Shown here piece by piece: positions 59,765-64,000 of a stretch of 64,000 nucleotides of DNA. The stretch comes from Vitellaria paradoxa. Lineage: Eukaryota > Streptophyta > Magnoliopsida > Ericales > Sapotaceae. The position numbers and the translations under genes were made by a program. Numbering within the stretch: the first letter of the stretch is position 1; every line of letters begins with the position of its first letter. Below the pieces are notes generated by a model that saw only the letters and a list, made by a program, of their open reading frames with translations, was not told where the DNA came from and did no database searches. The DNA is taken from positions 12,561,223-12,625,222 of the forward strand of contig CM034241.1 in the NCBI GenBank assembly GCA_019916065.1, read 5' to 3'.

Positions 59765-59850
59765 AATTTTTGCAAGTATTTTGAGTTCTTCCTGGAATGC
59801 AGAGTGTAATTTTTGCAAGTATTTTGAGTTCTTCCTGGAATGCAGAGTGT
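59765..59850 (+). repeat. Exact 43-bp tandem duplication in the probable 3' UTR
   Basis: A unit from AATTTTTGCAAGTATTTTGA to TGCAGAGTGT spans 59765-59807 and repeats without change at 59808-59850, 67 bases after the stop codon. A third, diverged piece (TGCAGTATTTTGAGTATTTT) lies just before it. Confidence 0.9.
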
Positions 59851-60515
59851 GGAGATTAGACGGACCAGTGGATGATGACAAATGGTGCCAGAAATTTTGC
59901 TACTAAACCATTCCAATTCCAGTCAACAAGTATTGGTGTCCTCATTGCCTTGATTGGCAAGTTTGTTATAGACACGGATGTGTAATTGCTCTATGCTTCA
60001 GGGGCTTGTTATACTTCAAGCAATATGAAAATCCAGAGTTTTCTTTCCAAGTTGATCTTGTGCAAAGGTGTGTTGGAATGGGATTGTTCTTGAGTTTGAA
60101 GTATTTAAATGGTCACGCAGAGAACCCCACTCAAAGTTACAATGGTGTTTCTTTATGGAATTTCAAGATTGTTTGCTTCGGGGTTTTGTCTTGATTTGTG
60201 TGTTTTTCAAATGTGTACTTTTTTTCTCCAACTAATAGCCGCTAGCAGTAGCTTGCGGCTGGCGGTAAGCTAGATTCATTGCATATTAAATTAATTTTAG
60301 GCTGTTTATATTTTGATTTTTTTTTGTTTGGGGGGGGGGGGGGGGGGGTGGGGTTAATTTCTCTAATATTCATCGTCAAAGTTGTGTGTGAGTATTTTAT
60401 TGGTGTGTCTGGGGCGAGGATTTGTGGAGCGAAAAATTAATGGAAATAGTTATATACTTATTTTATATGCTTAAATAAATAAAAAAATAATTTTTAGTAA
60501 ATGTTTATTTATTTA
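59851..60515 (+). other. Probable 3' UTR end and downstream flank
   Basis: Non-AT-rich to about 60,290, with a small open frame I do not believe. A T run followed by about 20 G lies at 60,318-60,350. No gene. Confidence 0.4.
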
Positions 60516-60871
60516 GGCTCCGGTTGGAGTAAGAAAAAATAAGATAAATTGAGATAAAATGTGATTTGGGGTTAATTTTAGCGTCATTTTTTTCTGAAAA
60601 GTCACAAATCGTGGGTATATTTTTTTAAATTCATTTTTATGGATTCAAAAAAATTTATAAAAAATAGTGATAATGGTATTCGTTTGATAGTTTTTGACAC
60701 GAAAAATATGATTTTTTAAAAAATTTACACATTTGGTTAATTTACATTCAAAATTTTTTTTAGCGAAATATTATAATTTTTTAAAATTAGTGATGATGGA
60801 AAAATTAGATGTAGATGAATTATTAGAGATTTATAGAGTTTTTTAGAGTTTTATTTTATACCAAATGAGGC
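60516..60871. mobile_element. Non-autonomous TIR element, 356 bp, TTA target duplication
   Basis: It begins GGCTCCGGTTGGAG and ends ACCAAATGAGGC; TTA at 60513-60515 and 60872-60874. AT-rich, no coding. Confidence 0.55.
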
Positions 60872-60874
60872 TTA

Positions 60875-63660
60875 GTTTGTTATATTTTTTCTCCACCCTT
60901 TTTGTTTTCAATTAGCAAATCCTTGTTTTAATCGGTGGCTTGTTAACTTTTTTTCATCTTATATGAATTTTTTTATCAAAAACTATTATTTTTTTTTTTT
61001 GGTAATTTTGACATGTTATTTAAATATTTTAAAAATTTCAAAAAAACTTAAAAAAAAATTTCACGTATCTAACTCATTGTGTGTGCATATGAATTTTTTT
61101 TATTAATTTTCTTAAATAAATGTAAAAAAAAAATACAAAAAAATCTTTCTATTGCTCTCCAAATTTCTCGTGAACGAAGGCACAGGCTAATAACATGCAT
61201 ATGTAATCAGTCACATTAACGTTGTCTTATATCAGAATCAAATATCAAATTAGAGCAACAATTGGACCATAGTTTCGAATTAAGATACAAAAAATAACCT
61301 TAGATATTAATTATTCCATGAAAATTAACTCTACTCCTCTGCTTTATGATTGATTACGCATCTAGTGAGTAATTGCTACTCAATGTTTAACAAGGAATAT
61401 TTCATTCTTAATTTTAAGATGATTATCTAGATTTTTTTTCTTATTTTTTAGATGTTTTTCTTTGTGTTTTTTAATTGGGGTAATTGTTTTATACTTACGT
61501 ACTTAATGTTAAAATCAGTTACGTTTCATGTGTCTTATTACTATTACTGATAACTTTTATACTATGAATAATGATACATTAAGTGGTAAAAAGATAAAAT
61601 TCTGCTTCTCTTCTTTTTCACTTCCATCTTCTCTCTCTATGGTTCTTTTATTTTTTTCTCTTTACACAACTTTCACCGTTACTAATTTGAGAATTATTTT
61701 TTTCTAAATTTTAAGCATATTATCATAAATGTAGAAGAACATTTTTTTTTTTTAATTTTGAAATTTTTCTCAAATGATATATAAGATACAAAATTTATGC
61801 AAAATTCACAATAGATATATAAAATACGAATTAGAATCAAATTGGAGAATCAAACAAATCAAAGCCTTCATTTGTTGAAGAGTCCCCTAACTCAGATCCC
61901 AAATCTAGTCAGTGCAAAGCAGCAAATCCAATTCCTACAGTCTCTCTTAACCTTTTGCAACACCTCATTGATAATAATGAGAGAGAGAGAGAGAATTAGA
62001 TAGATGCATATGACAAAAAGTGAGACTTTAAGTAATTTTAGTGAAAATTTAATTAAACCTAATCTGAATTTGTGGAGAAATTAAAGTTACTTATATATAT
62101 ACATATATATGTATATATCCCTCGTGCCATAATCTTGGGTTGTGATGATTCTTCCTTACTAGTGGGTTGGTTTCGAAGAAGATCAAAGCTAGAAAGAAAA
62201 ATAGTTGACGAAAGGAAAGATCTTGTTGGGGAGTTATTGTCTAAGAGGATTGAAGCCAGTGGTCAAGTCTTTGGCAATGGAGGCTCGGAAGATTTGAACA
62301 TTGTTAGGAAGGGCATTTTGGTCTGTTTGTTTGTTTTTGTTGGATATTGAAAAATTACACTTTTTATATATGTGTCTATTACACAATGTTCAGCAGTTTC
62401 GTTCAACTTTTTCACTTTGATTATAAACTACAAGGTTTATTAGTATATAATAATGAGTTTTAGGAAGTGTAAGTAATTTTGACCCTAAATATAGGATTAT
62501 AAAGATAATTACTCCAATTGAAAAATAATATATATATATATATATATATATATCTAAGTAGTAATTAGTTTAAAAATGATTAAAAATGACTAGAGATTAA
62601 TTAAATTTAAAAAAAATCTAACTCCTTTTACAATAACAACTCTTTATTATATTTCAAATTTAAAATTCAAAGAAAAAACACATACTATTAATTAGGCTTG
62701 TGATTGCCTATATATTAATTAGGTTAGAGAGCATTTTATTTCTTTAAATTCTATTTTTTTAAAGTTAAATTAGTCATGTTGATCATTTAGTGGAAAATTG
62801 ATTAATAATACTCAATATTTGAGTTATTTTTGTAAAATAAAATGTACAATTAATAAAAATAATATTTTTTTACTTTGGTTTATTTTATGAAATCATTCAA
62901 AAAAATTATTTTAATACAATCAATATTAATAGTATTTTTAATTCAAGTTAATTTTGTAAAATGAGTCAAAAATTAAAAAATAAAAATATTTATTTAAATT
63001 AATAAATAGTTTAAAATAAAAAAAAGATCAACCAATTAGGTAAGTTAGAGATTTAATATATATGCTAGAGTAAATTTTAAATTTTAAAATTGAGTCATAT
63101 TGATATTTGATATATAATTTTTTAGCACTTATATAGGGGATATTTTTTTTTTTATCAATTCTGTCACCTTACTAACATTGACACAAATAAAAAATATAAA
63201 TATAAGAAACTCAATTTTATTTCACGAAATTATATAATTTTACTAAAATATTTTATAATATATTTAAAAATTATATTTTATTAACAAAAAAATATTATAT
63301 AATTCCGTGCAATCAACCTTAGTTCTTTTCATATGTAATTGTAATTTTCAATTTTTATCAAGGTGGGATCACTTCAAAATTTGTATCCGTAGGTTATCAA
63401 GTTTTAATATTGTATCAATCTTATTTTCAATAAAAATTTAATATTTCAATTATATATCTATTTTGTCTCTGGTTCTTGTTCTTCAAATTATTTATACTAA
63501 TGCTATTTTATCAAAAAAATTTTGTAAAAAAAAATTTTAAAATGATGTGATAATAATAATTTTAAAATTAAAATGTATTTTGATCAATTATTCTATTTAC
63601 AATGATAAATCCGCAAACTTCAACATATTTCTAATATATATATATATATACATAAATATA
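60875..63660. other. AT-rich intergenic DNA upstream of the last gene
   Basis: GA run near 61,979-61,995, TA runs near 62,529-62,552 and 63,637-63,650. A 62,110-62,350 patch is less AT-rich (open frame with GWFRRRSKLERKIVDERKD) but I recognise no family and see no start context that convinces me; it may be a gene scrap. Confidence 0.4.
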
Positions 63661-63821
63661 TTTTGGCAAACCTTCCAAGGGGAATAAAATCACCGCAAGG
63701 CCTGTAACCAAACAAGTCCTCCTAGTCTTGAGTGTCGGGGGCGATCGAAGCCGCTGCCTGCGAGACAGGTCTATTTGGTTGTCACCGGAGACTGAACTGA
63801 ATCTCAGTAGGTCGATTCTAG

Positions 63822-63843
63822 TCTCTCTCTCTCTCTCTCTCTC
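63822..63843 (+). repeat. (CT)n in the 5' leader of the last gene
   Basis: A CT run ends 12 bases before the ATG at 63856, similar to the leaders of the other two genes. The GC-richer 63,670-63,855 is probably the core promoter and leader. Confidence 0.75.
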
Positions 63844-63855
63844 TGAAAATCGAAA

Positions 63856-64000
63856 ATGGCCCCAAAACCAGAAACCCAGATTTCCTTCTCTTCATCAGCC
63901 GATCACGCCGCCGCAGATTCGTCCTCCGCCTCCCTGGATCCACTCTTCCACGTCCTCAAGATCTTCCCTTACAGCTTCCTTCGCGTCCCCCGCCTCCGCC
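63856..64000 (+). CDS. Oligosaccharyltransferase complex subunit OSTC/DC2-like, N-terminus (partial)
   Basis: The ATG at 63856 opens a frame that is still open at the window edge: MAPKPETQISFSSSADH, an Ala/Ser-rich stretch, then LDPLFHVLKIFPYSFLRVP and RLR. The segment DPLFHVLK.FP.SFLR-P-RLR is characteristic of the N-terminus of the plant OSTC family, small ER membrane proteins of the oligosaccharyltransferase. Its membrane segments would lie beyond the window. Codon use is GC-rich compared with the flanks, as usual for a real plant exon. Only 48 codons are visible, so the name is provisional. Confidence 0.72.
   Translation, partial: MAPKPETQISFSSSADHAAADSSSASLDPLFHVLKIFPYSFLRVPRLR

Noticed and set aside
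59468..59881. 137-codon minus-strand frame
   Set aside because: It is antisense to exon 3 and the exact 43-bp duplication of the 57-kb gene and shows no family motif.
62072..62350. 92-codon frame with GWFRRRSKLERKIVDERKD
   Set aside because: No family, splice partner or promoter context; kept only as a possible gene scrap in the intergenic entry.

Overview
This is a repeat-rich, AT-rich window of plant nuclear DNA, almost certainly from an angiosperm. It has spliced genes with GT-AG introns, plant-type CACTA, Ty1/copia, Ty3/gypsy, hAT, LINE and SINE remains, and a plant-type SRP (7SL) RNA gene with an upstream sequence element and TATA box. Nothing in it is bacterial and there is no CRISPR. 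I cannot name the species.

Layout. 1-6482 is the 3' part of a decayed CACTA (En/Spm) transposon: a TNP2-type transposase pseudogene, a TnpA-like (Transposase_24) pseudogene, subterminal repeats and a terminal TTTCTTGTAGTG. 6483-12200 is intergenic, with an LTR scrap, local duplications and a 5'-truncated LINE. 12610-19673 is a complete five-exon gene for a BET1-like Qc-SNARE (123 aa), whose 4.2-kb second intron holds a reversed LINE ORF1 relic. 19700-28000 holds LINE, hAT and copia remains. 28100-33000 holds a SINE with target-site duplication, a MITE, the 7SL RNA gene on the minus strand with a duplicated 3' flank, and a second SINE-like element.

35553-44245 is the most unusual object: a Tekay/Del-type Ty3/gypsy retrotransposon flanked by a perfect 5-bp duplication (ATGGT). 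Its two halves are inverted relative to each other. LTR, integrase, RNase H and the end of RT lie on the minus strand. They join head to head with PBS, gag, protease and the start of RT on the plus strand, which run into a 742-bp piece of LTR. Both outer ends are the same (U5) end of the LTR. The rearrangement therefore probably happened before or during integration.

45841-50170 and 52515 to about 54900 are long non-coding LTR-like regions full of degenerate tandem arrays. 57303-59698 is a three-exon gene for a 244-aa plant protein I cannot assign. 63856-64000 is the start of a gene that looks like the oligosaccharyltransferase subunit OSTC/DC2. Several short terminal-inverted-repeat elements with TTA or TAA target duplications (PIF/Harbinger-like MITEs) are scattered through the window, one of them just upstream of the 57-kb gene.

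Only three protein genes and one RNA gene look functional. The rest is transposon-derived or featureless AT-rich DNA. All family assignments come from reading translations and motifs, without database searches.
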